A DNA stretch of 64,000 bases from Himantopus leucocephalus (taxonomy: Eukaryota > Chordata > Aves > Charadriiformes > Recurvirostridae). Below the pieces are notes generated by a model that was not told the DNA's origin, made no database searches, and saw only the letters and a program-made list of their open reading frames with translations. The first letter of the stretch is position 1. Each line of letters starts with the position of its first letter. The stretch spans positions 3,729,381 through 3,793,380 of the forward strand of contig RSEF01000018.1 of the NCBI GenBank assembly GCA_003993805.1, in the 5' to 3' direction. The translations under genes were made by a program, and so were the position numbers. Below, in pieces: positions 26,361 to 38,960 of this stretch.

Positions 26361-28279
26361 GGTTTTTCGCATTTGTCAGATGCTATTAGAGCTAGAGACA
26401 GGAGTTCCAGCCCGCGTGATTTGTAACAGGACTAGGAACTGTGCAGTCAATAACAGATGAAGGTGGAAGTCCTCTGAGATATGAAACAGGTCTGTTTAAT
26501 CATTCAAACAACATCCACTGCTACAGGGCCGGAGTTCTGCATAGGAGCCTTCTGAAGTTACTGCAATGGTAATAACCATTATCATTCTATTAAATACAGG
26601 GCAGGTAAGACTCCTTCTCCCCTTTGATATAAGGATTTATGCCAGTGCTGCGTGAATTTGGTTGTGTTTGATTACTGGTTGCAACCTCAACTGAACCAGT
26701 CAGATCTTTGGTGTCTCTGGAGCTGGGCTGTGCGCCCCACCAGCTATGTGCCCCGCCAGCTGTGCACCCTACCGACTGTCTGCTGCCTCCCCGGTCTGTG
26801 CAGGGCACCTCTGGCATGTTCCACTTTTGCTGGGGCAGTTTTGAGACCAGGTTTGCCAGCAGCCGTGGGCTTCTTTCTGCTCCGAGCTGGAAGCGTAACT
26901 TTGTCTATGTATCACATTTTAAAAATGTAATAAAGTGCTGCTCCCTCTGTGTAGGGGAAGAGTGTGTACAAATGCAGCCAAAATTGATAAAAGAAAAGAA
27001 TCTCATGAATGTGTCTGCATTCTTGGTCTGGGTCAGGTCTAGAAACACGTGCAAGCTCAGGGTAAGATGTGATTCCCATTCGCCTGACTCGGTTTACTCA
27101 TCTCCATGCACGACCCCCTTTAATACCCAGGAGTAGTCGTGATATAGCACGCGTGTCTCCACTGTTATCGTGGTCACACAGAAATTCAAATTAGTTTATG
27201 TGCAGCTGCCCTGATTTTGGGCTCAGCCCAAAGGAGACCGAGCATCTGCAGCATCGTGCTGAGCCCGGGTCCTCCCGGCGCCACGCTGACAGCCGGGAGC
27301 ACACTCAAATGGCAGCAGCCATTCCTCGGAAGGAGCGTTGGTGAGGTGGCTGTGACTCGCTGTGCAGGACATGGCAGTCCCCCCATCACCTCTTGTTCTT
27401 AGGAAACTTGCATTTAAATCCCTCTGTTCCAGCACTCAGGGTCTTTGGACACATGCAAATGTGATATCCAAATTCCCAGCTGGTCCCTAAGTGCTTTTTT
27501 CACTCTTCCTGCTATCTGTCCCCGCCGGTGAAAGAGCCACCCAAACTCGGCCAACGCATTTGGAGGCTTCACTGAGCTTTTCTGGCATTTTTTGTCTCCT
27601 TTCTTCCTGTTTTTTTGCAATATGAAACTTCAGTTGTCCTTTCTGAGTCGGTATGGCTTTGCTCTTGGCTGCTTTGTGTGAAAGTGAGACTCCGGGGGCT
27701 GAAATCACCAGCTTATTTCCCCTCATCCCGGATCCCTTACACAGATACCGGGTTTATAGCTGCTCTGCTCACAGAGAGTATTCATCCCTCGCTGAGCTCT
27801 CTGTCAGCGCAGAGGATTTGTGTGTTGCCATCAGCTTTTCCCCTGCATGGGGGTAAATTGCATGGGCAGCTTGAGGAGTGGTGCTGACAGGGGACTGAGA
27901 TGCTGTCCCGGGTTCTTAGCTACCACGTCTGGTGTTGCTGGCCCAAATAGTGTCACTGGCCAGGGCAGGGGAAGCAACCCAGATGTTCTCCACTGGTGCC
28001 CTGGAGTTTGGGTGGGAAAGGGCAGAGGGCTCAAGCTCTGGCTCTGTGGGATTTGCAGGTAACACCTGCACTATCTCCAGCCCAGGAGCATGGCGAAGGC
28101 TGGTCCTGGAGGGATGGAAGGAGCAGAAGGGGCCAGAGATTCTCCCAGCTTTTCTCTTGGCACTGCTCTTATGTTTCTAATGAACTGTTGCTCCTCTCTG
28201 TCCTGAATTCCATCTTGCTATCAGAGGGATCTCTTCAAGATCACACAGATCACCTCTGTTCTTACACAAGTTACAATTT

Positions 28280-28300
28280 TTGGACTTCTATGAAGTCCAA
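28280..28300. repeat. Perfect short inverted repeat (9-bp arms, 3-nt loop)
   Basis: TTGGACTTC-TAT-GAAGTCCAA forms a perfect hairpin. No terminal repeats or transposon ends were recognised nearby. Confidence 0.9.
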
Positions 28301-29345
28301 CGTTTGCTATACAGTGCTGGGAGGTGCTCTGTGGTCCATGTGGGAGTGTGGTGGGGCACAATGGGCTGAACTGTTCTCCCAGACTGATGTGGTCAGGGGC
28401 TGGTCCCCACAAGGCGGGTTGTCCCTTAGAGTCAGATATACTTTACAGACAAACCATATTAGGTGGAGATGTTATTCCATCTCTGCAGCTGATCTGAGTC
28501 CAGCCCCGAGCTCCGGACAACAGACAGGATGGCATTCGTTTTCCTGTGTGACATGCACGAGTGGGATCATTTGGCCTCCGTTTTGGCAGCCCTTGACATT
28601 TGCAGACCAGTCCGAGTCTCTGCGAGGCGTCCCGGCGCCTGCCTTGGGGCCAGGAGCGCTCCCACGGCTGTGCCAGGGACCCAAGGTAGCGGACATTCAG
28701 ATTTAACAGATTTTAACAGATCTAACATCTGGCGCGTGACATGTGAATGGAGGTGATTTCTCCACGCTGAAGGATTCATCTGTTTGGGGCAAGCACTGAG
28801 CTCGGACAGGCACCGCTGGTCTCCTTGGGGAATGGAGCCGGGGCTCCCTCGTGGCCGCTCAGGATCAGGGGAGCTCCTGAAGGAGGGACCATCACTGCCT
28901 CCTGCATGGATCCTCCTGCTCAATCCCTCTATGCAGTGGGGTGCAGGCTCTTCTCCAGGAGGAGATCTGGTGCCTACACAACCTGCAGAGCATCCAAATC
29001 CTGCCTCCTGTCCCAGTGCCCTGGTAGGACGGCACTACGCCGCTGGCTGAGCATCCCGTACACCCACCAGGCAGGCAGAATTTGTCCCCTGTCTAACCTG
29101 CAAGGCACGTTGCAGAGCTGTTCAATAGAGATGGCGGTGATTCTGTGTCAGCGCCAGATCCCACCATGCTCTGCAAAGGTGGGAGGGGAGCCTCAGCTAC
29201 CAGGTATGACCCAGACCACCTTGACGGTGGGTAATAAGGGGGAGTTACAGCCTCCTTAATTCCTTCTCTTCCTGCCCTCCAGAAAATCCACATCTGCATC
29301 CTAAATAACTTTGCAATTCAAATAATGGCCACTCTGTCTGCACCT

Positions 29346-29367
29346 CCATCCATCCGTCCATCCATCA
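29346..29367. repeat. (CATC)n short tandem repeat
   Basis: Five to six units of CATC/CGTC. Confidence 0.75.
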
Positions 29368-30539
29368 TGCTGCGTGGTTGCCCTAGTAGGATGTGATGAG
29401 TTGGCCGTCTTGTGTAGATTCATCCTCCCTCCTGCTCCAGGGTCACTGGCGTTAAATGACCGAGTACTTCGTTAAACTTTCTTGAGCATTTGCGATGGGT
29501 TAGGCTGAGGCTGGATTTGTCACGGACTGTCAGTGCTCATTCCAGATTCAGTTTTCTTTGCAAACAGCTTCGATCACCCTTGGGTTATGGTCAGGGAAGC
29601 CCTGGCTGGGTGAGTCTGTTACTGGAGCTGTGTTTGTACAGCAGCTGCGATGGTGCAGCTCCTGCTGCTGGCAGGCAGAAGCTGGTGATCTTGCTATACC
29701 TGGAACTAGATGGCCTTGTGTGTCCATCAGACTAAATGGAGTGGTTCGGCTTAGTTGTTATTTCCCATATGCAGGGACTCGATATTCATTGGAAAATGAG
29801 TGTGCCGGTGTATCCCGGCTGGTGTGTGTGCCTTTCATTGCTGTGTTGTACCAACACACTCAGCTTGCACGTGTGGGCTGGTTAGTCTGGTTAGAGACTG
29901 GCCTGAACCCTGTTTAGACCCTGACTTTGCTAAATTAAAGGAGATCCTTACTGCCCAGCAGCTGGATGTCTGAACGGGGCTGGAAGTTGGGACAACAGTC
30001 CGCTGCAGTGCGTACAGCTGAGCTGTGCTCAGGGACCCTCAGGAGCAGCTCCCTCAGGGACAGCCCTCCGCGTGGCTTCAGTCTGAAATAAAATGCGGAA
30101 AACAACATTAACGCACTAATACGGGCGCTTTTTCTAATGCAGAAGTCAAGGTGCTCAGTGTTACCCCATCACCCTGGGGCCCGGCCAAACAGCACATCTG
30201 TGCGTAGACGTTCCTGCCAGGAGGGAGGCAGAGCAGCAGCTACGAGTCTTGGTTGTTTGCGTGCAAAAAAGGTTTCTGATGTGCTCATTTGTGAGCAGTA
30301 TCTAATGCCAAAGGGCCTTGGTACAAATGCAAATAAGAACTTAAATACATTGATTTACAATGTCTTTCGGCTTTGCGAGTCTGCTTTGCCAAATCCATTT
30401 ACCCCTCAGTGTCTGGAAAAGACAAAAAGCATCCGGGACCTGCGAGGAGAAGTTTTCTCTCACCTCTTTTCTACTGCCGCATCAGGAGTTGTTCTTTGGG
30501 GTACAGGGAACTGCAGAGGATAGAGGTAAGGACGCTGGA

Positions 30540-30940
30540 AACCATTGCTAATGAGCAGGTATTTTATGCAAGTACAGCAAATCATGATTAGCTGTGAGTG
30601 GTTTTATACCTGACGTCAGTGATTAATACGGCTGCTCATGGATTTGTCTCGGCTGAACATGCCCCTGGCCGGGCGCTCTTCTCTGCAGGGGGAGAGACGG
30701 GTCCTGCCCGTGATGGCTCGTGCTAAGTCATAACTTTGTCTTAGCCTCAATTGGTTTTTGGAGAGGTTTTAGCAGCGCTAGAGCTATTTCGGCAGTCTTT
30801 ATAGCTGGGTGCTGCTAATTCAAATAAGCTGGTGACTTTGCTGGCAGCTTTTGGCGCTGTATAGTGTGGCCAATGTGTCATTTGCACAGCTGCCTCATTA
30901 AAACTTCTAAATCAAGCCATCCTGCTGGATCTTCCATGAC
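30540..30940. promoter_or_regulatory. Candidate conserved non-coding element with a palindromic CRE
   Basis: Contains the perfect CRE palindrome TGACGTCA at 30611-30618, followed by GTGATTAATACGG, and downstream AT-rich non-repetitive sequence with ATTA and CAAATAAG words. No gene is recognisable. A distal enhancer is possible but unproven. Confidence 0.3.
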
Positions 30941-31388
30941 TTTGTGAAGACAGTTGCCTCCCCCCCCACCAACTCCCCAAGTCTGCACAGCTCCACTTAC
31001 ATTTTTATTGGCGAGGTCCAAGATGTGCTATTTAAGCTTCTTTATCCTTTGACCTCCTCACTTCCCTTTCAATTCCTAGAAGAGCTGCAGGGAGTTTGAT
31101 TACTCGGGGGAAGGCAGGCAGGCTGTGGTAGGCAGAAGAGGTCATCGCTTCCTTCCAAACGCTGATAAGAGCTTCCCTCTTACAAATGCCTTTGGGAGAA
31201 CCTCTTCAGCACAGGAGAGGATTCGGCCTGGGTAATACTTCACGTTTTCCTCTGTGCCAATTATAATCTGATCATCTTTTTGACAATATTTTGAGTGTGA
31301 CTGGGGTAAAGGAACACAGAAAAATGCTTCTGGATTCTCTTTATCGGAGAGCACTCAAGATTAACAAACAAAAAAAAAATTGTAGCAG

Positions 31389-31487
31389 AGTACTCCTGGA
31401 AGTGCTCCAAACCATCATCAGAGGAGCCACGGGGAGTNAGTACTCCTGGAAGTGCTCCAAACCATCATCAGAGGAGCCACAGGGAGT
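31389..31487. repeat. 49-bp direct copies around a single N (assembly join)
   Basis: Copies 31389-31437 and 31439-31487 begin AGTACTCCTGGAAGTGCTCC and differ at one base (ACGGGGAGT against ACAGGGAGT). The N at 31438 lies exactly between them. Confidence 0.88.
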
Positions 31488-33502
31488 ACAGCCAAACTGA
31501 GAGAAGCACCTTGCATGGGCCAAAGCCTGATGCTAGGCTAGAGACAAAAGTTTCCTAGCCATTATTTGCTATTACGATATGTCCTGTGCAGCACCTCCAC
31601 GTTCTAGTCTGCGTGGCTGTGCTGACCACACCGCTGCTTTGCAGTTTTGTTCAACGTCCTCAGTCGTCATCTCCTCCTCTCCAGCTGCCCTGTTCCCTCC
31701 TGGGAGGCTGTTCTCTGTTTTTCAGCCTCGTTCCTCATAGCTGGGGATTAGAGGATTTAGGGAAGTGTTTTGGGGCCAGAAGACTTGTAGGGAAAAAAAT
31801 CAGGCTCCCGCCCTTTCCAGCTAAAGCTCCTGTTGCTGACCCCAGATGTTTTCTTGGCATGGAGGGCATCACGCATCCTCAGCTCTTGCTGTCTCTGCCT
31901 GGCAGCAGAGATTTCTGCTGGAGCTTTCAAAACCCTCTTATATAAGATATACAAGATGAAGCGTGAAAGGTTGTCTGGCAGCATGTAAAGAGCAGCAAAT
32001 GTCATTGCGTAGAGTTTATGCCACTGTGGACTCCATGGTGGCATTTGCCATCCTGCACACATGGGGGTAGAGCTGGAAGGACCTGGGGATGGTGACAGTC
32101 ACGGACAGCTGGGGCTGGTAAGTGTCACCTCTCTGAAGCAGCAGATGCTAATTCAAATTCACCTTTAAAAAGCTGCTTTTCTATAATAAATTATACTCTC
32201 ACATAATACATTTTCTTGCTTACTCTGATGAGCAACTTCTGTTCTCACTGGTGATAGCTCAGTGCTGACTTCTAGTGCCTGTCTTCACATTGCTGTGAAG
32301 ACAGTAAAGGAGACCGTAAAATCCTCTTTTTCCCCCTTGTGGCAGCGTCACCGAACTCTGAGCCAGAGTCCTCGTAATGCTGTTTCAGCCCCACCTGGGG
32401 CTGCTGCCCTCTTTCTGCTCTGCACCATGTTCCCTTGAGTCTTTTCAGGGCCTCTCTTGACCAGAAGCATCCATCCCCTCCCAGCAGAGCAGAAGTCTGG
32501 GGGTCACCAAGCAGGGGCAGAGGCTCTGCTCCCCTCCGTAAGCCATCCCCAGCTGTGGCACGGGCTGTAGAGCGCAGATGCTCCAGGGTACGGGCAGCCT
32601 CAGCCGAAACGGCTGCCTGGCACCAGGGGTTTGGCCCGGTGGTTCAGTCTGCGGCGTGCGGAGCCATCGCAGTGGATGGAGATGTGCCCTGCCATCCGGT
32701 GATGGTGGTGGCACTGGGTACCACTCTGCGGTTAGAGGGCTGCAGGACAGGCTGGGTCACCCACCCACTGGTTGATTCGAGTGAGATAAACCCTTACTTC
32801 TTCTCAAAATCCATCAGTGGAGCATCTGTCCTCAGGTATGATGAGCATTGTGCATTTACCTCCCGTGCCCCGTGCGCTGCTGTGATGTCCCTGCCGAGGC
32901 GGGTGGGAACGACTGCGTGCAGGGTACTTGAAAGAAGAAGACGTTGAGCTAAAAGCACTGCCAGAAATGACAGGTGTTAGTTGAAAGACTCTAAAGCGCC
33001 TGCCAGTTTTTAAATAAAGCGTTTTGCCCTCCACGGGTTGCTTCCTGTGATGAGGAGCAGGTAGCAGATGCGTCACCTGTGCCAGTGAGACCTCTCTGCG
33101 GGGACCTCTGCGTCACCAGGAGAAGGTCTGGGCGGCAGCGGAGCGGCGGATGCTGCAGAGCACAGGGGCGACGGCTGTCTGGCGTTCGTTCCTCTATCGG
33201 CTTTTTGATGTAGGAACTGACTGGAGGATGTTGGGTCAAGCAGGCAGTGGACATGGCACTTCACCCTGAGCAGGGACCTGTTCCTCTCAGGCAGCAGTTA
33301 CTTCCCTTCTTTCATTTCACTTCTCCCAGGGCACAGTGCTCCTCTGCCCGCTGTCCCTTCCAGTAGTTGCTTCCTCCTGCATTTTATAAACCCTACCTGA
33401 GACGGATGAAGCCATCGGCATTTTATATCAGAGGGAAATTCTACTGGAAACGGCTCTGATGTAGAAAATAGGGCTTAATTCCCCGGTTGAAAGCAGCAGG
33501 AA

Positions 33503-33565
33503 GGCTGAGCAGGCGCCTGGTTTCACAGTTGGANGGCTGAGCAGGCACCTGGTTTCACAGTTGGA
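33503..33565. repeat. 31-bp direct copies around a single N (assembly join)
   Basis: Copies 33503-33533 and 33535-33565 start GGCTGAGCAGGC and end TTTCACAGTTGGA, with one difference. The N at 33534 separates them. Confidence 0.88.
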
Positions 33566-35584
33566 GAGCACCTTTTATTGTTTCAAAATATTTTTCTCTG
33601 GCTTGATTTGGCCCAAGGTAACACTTTGCTTAATTGAGGCTTTCTAGTAGCCGAGCGCCGCACCGCTCGCTGGGAAGGGGCTGCATGCAGCAAACGGTGG
33701 GGACTGGGATGGGGCTGGGATGGCCGAGGGCTGCCCCTGGCACGCATCCTGAGCGCCAGGGGGTGCTCTGCCAGGGGGTGTGCAGGGAAGCCCACACTGG
33801 GAAGGTAAACTGCCCATTTGCAGCCTGAGCAATGCCTTCCTGCCCCTGTCAGACTGACCGGGCCAGTGTAACTCGATTTATTGCGTGTTTGCATCACTTT
33901 GGTGGCCGAGGCTGCGTGCACACGGGCTGTGCTGCTCCCCCCCTGCCTGCGCTCCACCGCGCTGAGCCGCTCTGACAGCGCCCGCCGGCACGGTTAGATC
34001 ATTTTCCTCTTGTTCCTGGAGTACTTGGTGCTCTTCAAAACTACTCTCACCTCACCTAAACTCTGCATGTGGACACAGCATCTTTCCCGGATCGGCCTCG
34101 CTGCAAATATTTTATTTCACCTCTGCTTCTTGCCCGGCAGCAGCTGAGCCCAGCTGTGCCGCGTCACAGCAAAGCTGACGGCAGCAGCCGCAAAAAAAGT
34201 CACCGTGAAGCTGCAGCATAAAACGCCCTCGTGGCTTCAGAACATTTTTATTGTACCACTGCTGCACATTTGGAGGTCTTGTAAAATCATGAAGTTTGAA
34301 ACAGCCTGCTGCCAGGGGGCTGGGGAGCCGCCTCTGAAGCGTGTCACGGCCTTTTGATGCTGCGTGCGGGTGCAAGAGTTGGGGATTTTTCAGGTTTTTG
34401 GAAGTGGTGTCAAAGCCACAGCTGTTTTATTGGAGAGTCACAGGGAGCAGCATCGCTTGTGCATCCCTTGCTTTCCAGACTGTAAACGCCAAAATATACA
34501 AACACCTGCATCAGTGAAAAAAAAACCCAAAACAAAAAAAGCCACTCAATGCAGAAATCAGGAGTAGGTTGAAGTGCTCCTCTTCTGTGTCTCCAGACCC
34601 TCAGCACGTCACCTCTCGATTGCCATCAGGGTGATGTGGGATGTAGCTTTTGGCTGCGTGACTGAGCTGTCGTCGCTGGGGGTGGCTGTTAGGGCTGCAC
34701 CTGCGCTGCCTCCTGTTTCATCCTCCTGTTTTGGATCCTGCCTCGCTCCGTAGCATCCCGGGGTTGTACAAATGAAGAGATTTGCAGGGAAACGAAGTGC
34801 CTCATTTCACATGCTTATGTATCATAGCTGCGCTTAAAGCCATTCTTATTTCACTGTGCAGGCTGCTCCGTGTGTGAACGAGGAGATTGCCTCTGATGTG
34901 TACACTCGGAGCTGCAGATGAGTTTCCCACGCGCCTTCCGGGCTCTGTGCGCTGCAGGCTGCTCCGTGGTGCCTGCCTGGGTACCCGGCAGATCAGCGCC
35001 TTGCCCATCCCCTCTAACCAAGTCCCCACAATTTCTTATTAACCCCCAACCTACCTCTTCCCGCTTGCCAGTACTGGTTGCGTGTCCTTAGCAGACTATT
35101 TGGAATAAAAGGGTTCTCCAGGCTAGAACAGCGAAGGTCGGGAATACAGACAGGCTTGTGGGGTTGGGGCTGGCGGGATGCCACTTTGCAAGTTATCCGT
35201 GTCCAACACAAATGAGAGATACTGGGCACTTGCTGCATGGGATGAGTGGTTGTTGCCCATCGTTGTTGTGAGCCTTTAAACACCTCGAGTGTTAACTGCA
35301 AGCAAAACATTCAAGGCTTTTAGTGACTTTAAGCTACTTTTGCCAGCCTGCGTTAGTGGTGCGTGACTCACTGCAATTAGGCATCCCACAACTTTTTGCA
35401 AAGAGGCTCTTGGTGATCTGTGCTGACCCTGTCTGAGTCCCAGTCCCCTCGGGACATTACCCAAGCGTTGATCCAGGACGTGCAGGGTTTAGGTGAGGTG
35501 AGAGTGGTTTTAAACAGCACCGAGTACTCCAGGAATAAGAGGAAAATAATCTAATCGTGCCAGCAGGCGCTGTCAGAGCAGCTC

Positions 35585-35668
35585 AGTGTGGTCGAGCGCA
35601 GGCAGGGAGGCAGGGGAGGAGCAGCACAGGGCCACAAAGATGATCAGAGGGATGGAGCACCTCTCCTA
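35585..35668 (+). mobile_element. CR1 LINE fragment, cut off by an assembly gap
   Basis: The last 60 bases before the N-run encode ATKMIRGMEHLS in one frame, the same CR1 ORF2 C-terminal segment seen at 61433. Sequence right after the gap (35769 on) does not resume CR1. The missing CR1 3' half is therefore probably hidden in, or collapsed at, the gap. The left boundary is approximate. Confidence 0.75.
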
Positions 35669-35768
35669 NNNNNNNNNNNNNNNNNNNNNNNNNNNNNNNN
35701 NNNNNNNNNNNNNNNNNNNNNNNNNNNNNNNNNNNNNNNNNNNNNNNNNNNNNNNNNNNNNNNNNNNN
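35669..35768. other. Assembly gap (100 N)
   Basis: A run of exactly 100 N, a conventional placeholder for a gap of unknown size. The flanking CR1 fragment suggests that a repeat caused the break. Confidence 0.98.
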
Positions 35769-38519
35769 AGACAGAGCAGGTAGATGCATCATGTGGAGGG
35801 GCTTGATAAGCAGCCAGGCTGATTCACCTACCGGTGAACACTATTGCGAGCAGGAGGACGTGCTCGCGGGCTGGGCAATGAAAACAGAAGCTGACGGTTG
35901 TGCTCTTGCATGTCAATGGCAGTGTCTAAATCTCTAGAGCTTTCTGCATGTACATATGTGGGTATGAAGGCGAGCTCTCCGCATTCCATCCTGAGCCTGT
36001 TCCAATCAAATATTCATCAGAGGAAGATTTTCATCTGTACATTTTGCATTATTCAGGCTTAGAAAGTATTTCAGTGACTTTCATGTTGCCTACAGGATTT
36101 AGATACCAGGGATAAAACAGAAGCCTCTTTAATTTTCTACATTTAGGAATTCTGCTTCATTAACATTCTTTTGAAGATTAGTCTTCATGATAGATCTTTA
36201 ACTTGGAGTCTTCCTCCCAGGAAAAATAACCTCGCAACTGAAAACAAATGAACGCACCCCAGAGAAATCTCTGCAATTTGACCATCAGCCATGGATGGAT
36301 AATGTAGGTAGCTGTATTTCTTTTCAACATTTGCCTTACCCCAAAGGGCCTGCGTTTAACCCCAGCGTGTAGTAGATTGCTGCTGCTTCCACATACTCCT
36401 CCAGGATAAAAATATGAGAGAATTCTCCTTTGAGTAATTCTTTGAGACACTGTAACAAGACAGACAATATTGAGTCAGTTGGAATTGAGTTTTAAACTGC
36501 TGGTATTTGGTACTTGTTTTCACATCAAAATTTTGGTTTGATATGTTACAGTGCCTGATTTTTCAGAGACTGCGAAGCACCTGACTTGCTGCTTAAAGAG
36601 ACCAAGGAGGCTTCCTGTCCTCTGAAAAGACACCATAAAACCTGGATTTAGGGGCAGACCACAGATGGTCCCAAACTTAGTGAGAACATGGTGATATTAT
36701 TACTTTTGGCACTTTATAAAGCGGCATATAGAGTTCCTGAAGAGGTTAACTCCTCTGTCGTGCTTGATTGCTCATTAGCAAACAAACCAGGATGTTTGAC
36801 ATGAAGAGAAACCGTTGCAGCATCCAATATACAAGCAGCTCAGATCTTGTTACCTCTCTGGTGCTCACCTTTGTGGCACAAAGAGCAAGAGGCACCAGCG
36901 TGGCTGGAACAGTATCTGTGGGGGAGTGATGTATAGACCTGTGCACACCTTCCTCTCTACTGAACCTGGGAGAGTAAGACCACGTTACATCAGAGCCGCC
37001 AGTGCTTGTTACCTAAAATACCGAACGCGAAACAGCCTCTGTTCTCAATGCAGCCTGAGCAGGTTGGGTCCGGAGGACATAGACAAGCTTTGGCTGGGAC
37101 TGGGGATGGTGCTTGACATCCTCCCTTCCAGGTGGTTTTTCGCACATATTCACTATTTCTGGCTTCTGGGTGGTGGGGGAAACCTGAAGCACATAATTCT
37201 CTAATAGGAAACAGATAGATAATTAAATTATAGTATTTTCAAAGATCCCACCTGGGAAAGGAAGGCAGACTTGCTTTGCAGACTGCTCTGAGGAGCTCTT
37301 GGGTTGTTTCCTTAGCCATTAGCAAAAAATTTACTAACTGCGTCTGCTTATGTTGGAATATGCTGCGATTGTATCCCACTGGTTTTGCATTAGCAAATCT
37401 TACTTCAGCTTAGCAAAGGCATCAAAAAGATATGAGCTAGTCAAGTGCTTTTAACATCGGGTAGTTAGAGTGAGTTGAATGTTTTAATCTGAAGAAAATA
37501 AAAACTATTAGAGCGATGTTTATTTTAAACCATAAGCAAAAGTTGTCAGCTTAGTAGACTAAACTACAAATCTTGCAGACAAGCACTAGAGAGTCAAAGA
37601 GCTGCTGAGCTTCGGCAGCTGTCGTGAAATCTCTCCTTATAATGTGCCTACCCTATGTGTGTATTTGTTTGGGAGCTGGTGTTGTGGATATGTGTGCATG
37701 TGTAGAAAGAATCTTTCCTTTCCATTTTCTGTAACTGTTTATGTGGTAGCTTTTCTGGTACATGGATCTCAGTAAGGAATAGGAGTTTAAATTCTCATAG
37801 CTGGAGGGAAACAAATGAATCTTGGGCACACTGGGGAGGTTTTCACTTTTGAGCAACATTTCAAGTTGCTGTACTTGGGGCTGAAACCAATCTCCAGACA
37901 CCTGATGTGGTCATGTCCAAAACCTGCCAAAGCTTCCACACGCAGAAGGGCTCCTGCCATGGGAGAGTTACAAAAGCTCTGTGCCTCTGTCCCTCTTGAT
38001 CTATGCTAACTGGAGGCGGGGAACAGCACACAGCTGCCTCTTACATCACAGGCCAGTTAGTGACCAGAAATAGCTTGATCTACAATGTTTGGTCAACCTT
38101 TCAAGTAATGGGTGAGAAACTAGAGTTCAAAAAACACGATTAAGCAACTGATACAAAAATACTTTAGGCAGGTCTCATCTTGCTGACCTTCTGTTGTCCT
38201 CAATGGAGAAGTCGACATCCGAGGCTGCTTTTAGAGTCTGCAGAAGCAGCGGGATGCTTGCAGCAAAAGATCCCAAGGAGCTGGATGTGTCCTACAGAAG
38301 AAAACGCAGTACCCCCTGCTGCAGTCTGTTCCTCTCCATGGACTACAACAGACAAACAGTTCAGATGTAGATGTCCACACTGCAGATAACAACGGTTTGG
38401 ACTGGTGGAGCTGTGAGCATCCCAGCAACACTGACGTGTGGGGGAGAGGTGTGAAAACAATGAAGCAGCTTCCAGTGGTTTCATTCCTGTCAGGGCTTTC
38501 ATGAAAGGGTTTCAGTATG

Positions 38520-38960
38520 CTTTACACTGAGATTGGAAGAGACTGTTGTTAATTAAATAATTAGCTGTTTAAAATGTATTTATTAGGGCTTAACAGCCAG
38601 GCCACAGATATGCATCAATTACAGGGCCGCAATATCTGCAATAAATGTTTTTCAACCCATAATCAAATATGGCTTAATTAGGCAACGCTGGCAGAACAGT
38701 CATAATAAATAGAGTGGGTAAGACTTGCCTTTATAATTGAGATTTAATCAGTGAACCCTTGTATGTTCATTGAATAATTGATTATTCTACACATTTATCA
38801 AGGATTAAAAACTCAGTGGTAGATATGCAAATCCCCTTGTATTAAACACTTCTGAAATTCTCAAATACCATTTAATGCATATTAACATTCTGATTAAATC
38901 TAAATGACATGCACATTGTAGCTCTCACTTCTGCAGCAGGCTATTTTATTGCTATTTATC
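38520..38960. promoter_or_regulatory. Candidate conserved non-coding element (homeobox/POU motif cluster)
   Basis: An AT-rich stretch without simple repeats, dense in homeodomain-type cores: TTAATTAA at 38549-38556, TAATTA at 38558-38563 and 38675-38680, and several ATTA/TAAT words. It also holds a perfect POU octamer ATGCAAAT at 38825-38832. It contains no open frame of note. Conservation is inferred from composition, not measured. Confidence 0.35.

Larger units (their letters stand above)
21263..30539. other. Intergenic tract upstream of the receptor
   Basis: Should hold the receptor promoter and any non-coding leader exon (minus strand), neither of which could be placed. Also holds the join at 22938-23115, the CA repeat, a purine tract, the GC-rich patch at 24165-24480, one MIR-like relic and the 28280 hairpin. 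Confidence 0.5.
31488..38519. other. Intergenic tract, repeats and gap only
   Basis: Holds the 33503-33565 join, the CR1 fragment and the 100-N gap. 35940-36180 and 37300-37560 are AT-rich and non-repetitive but without a distinguishing motif cluster. No gene recognised. Confidence 0.5.

Noticed and set aside
27996..28706. 236-codon plus-strand frame
   Set aside because: No recognisable domain, no splice or promoter context; compatible with chance in moderately GC-rich DNA.
35769..35815. Sequence after the N gap as CR1 continuation
   Set aside because: It does not match the CR1 ORF2 tail or 3' UTR seen in the other copies.
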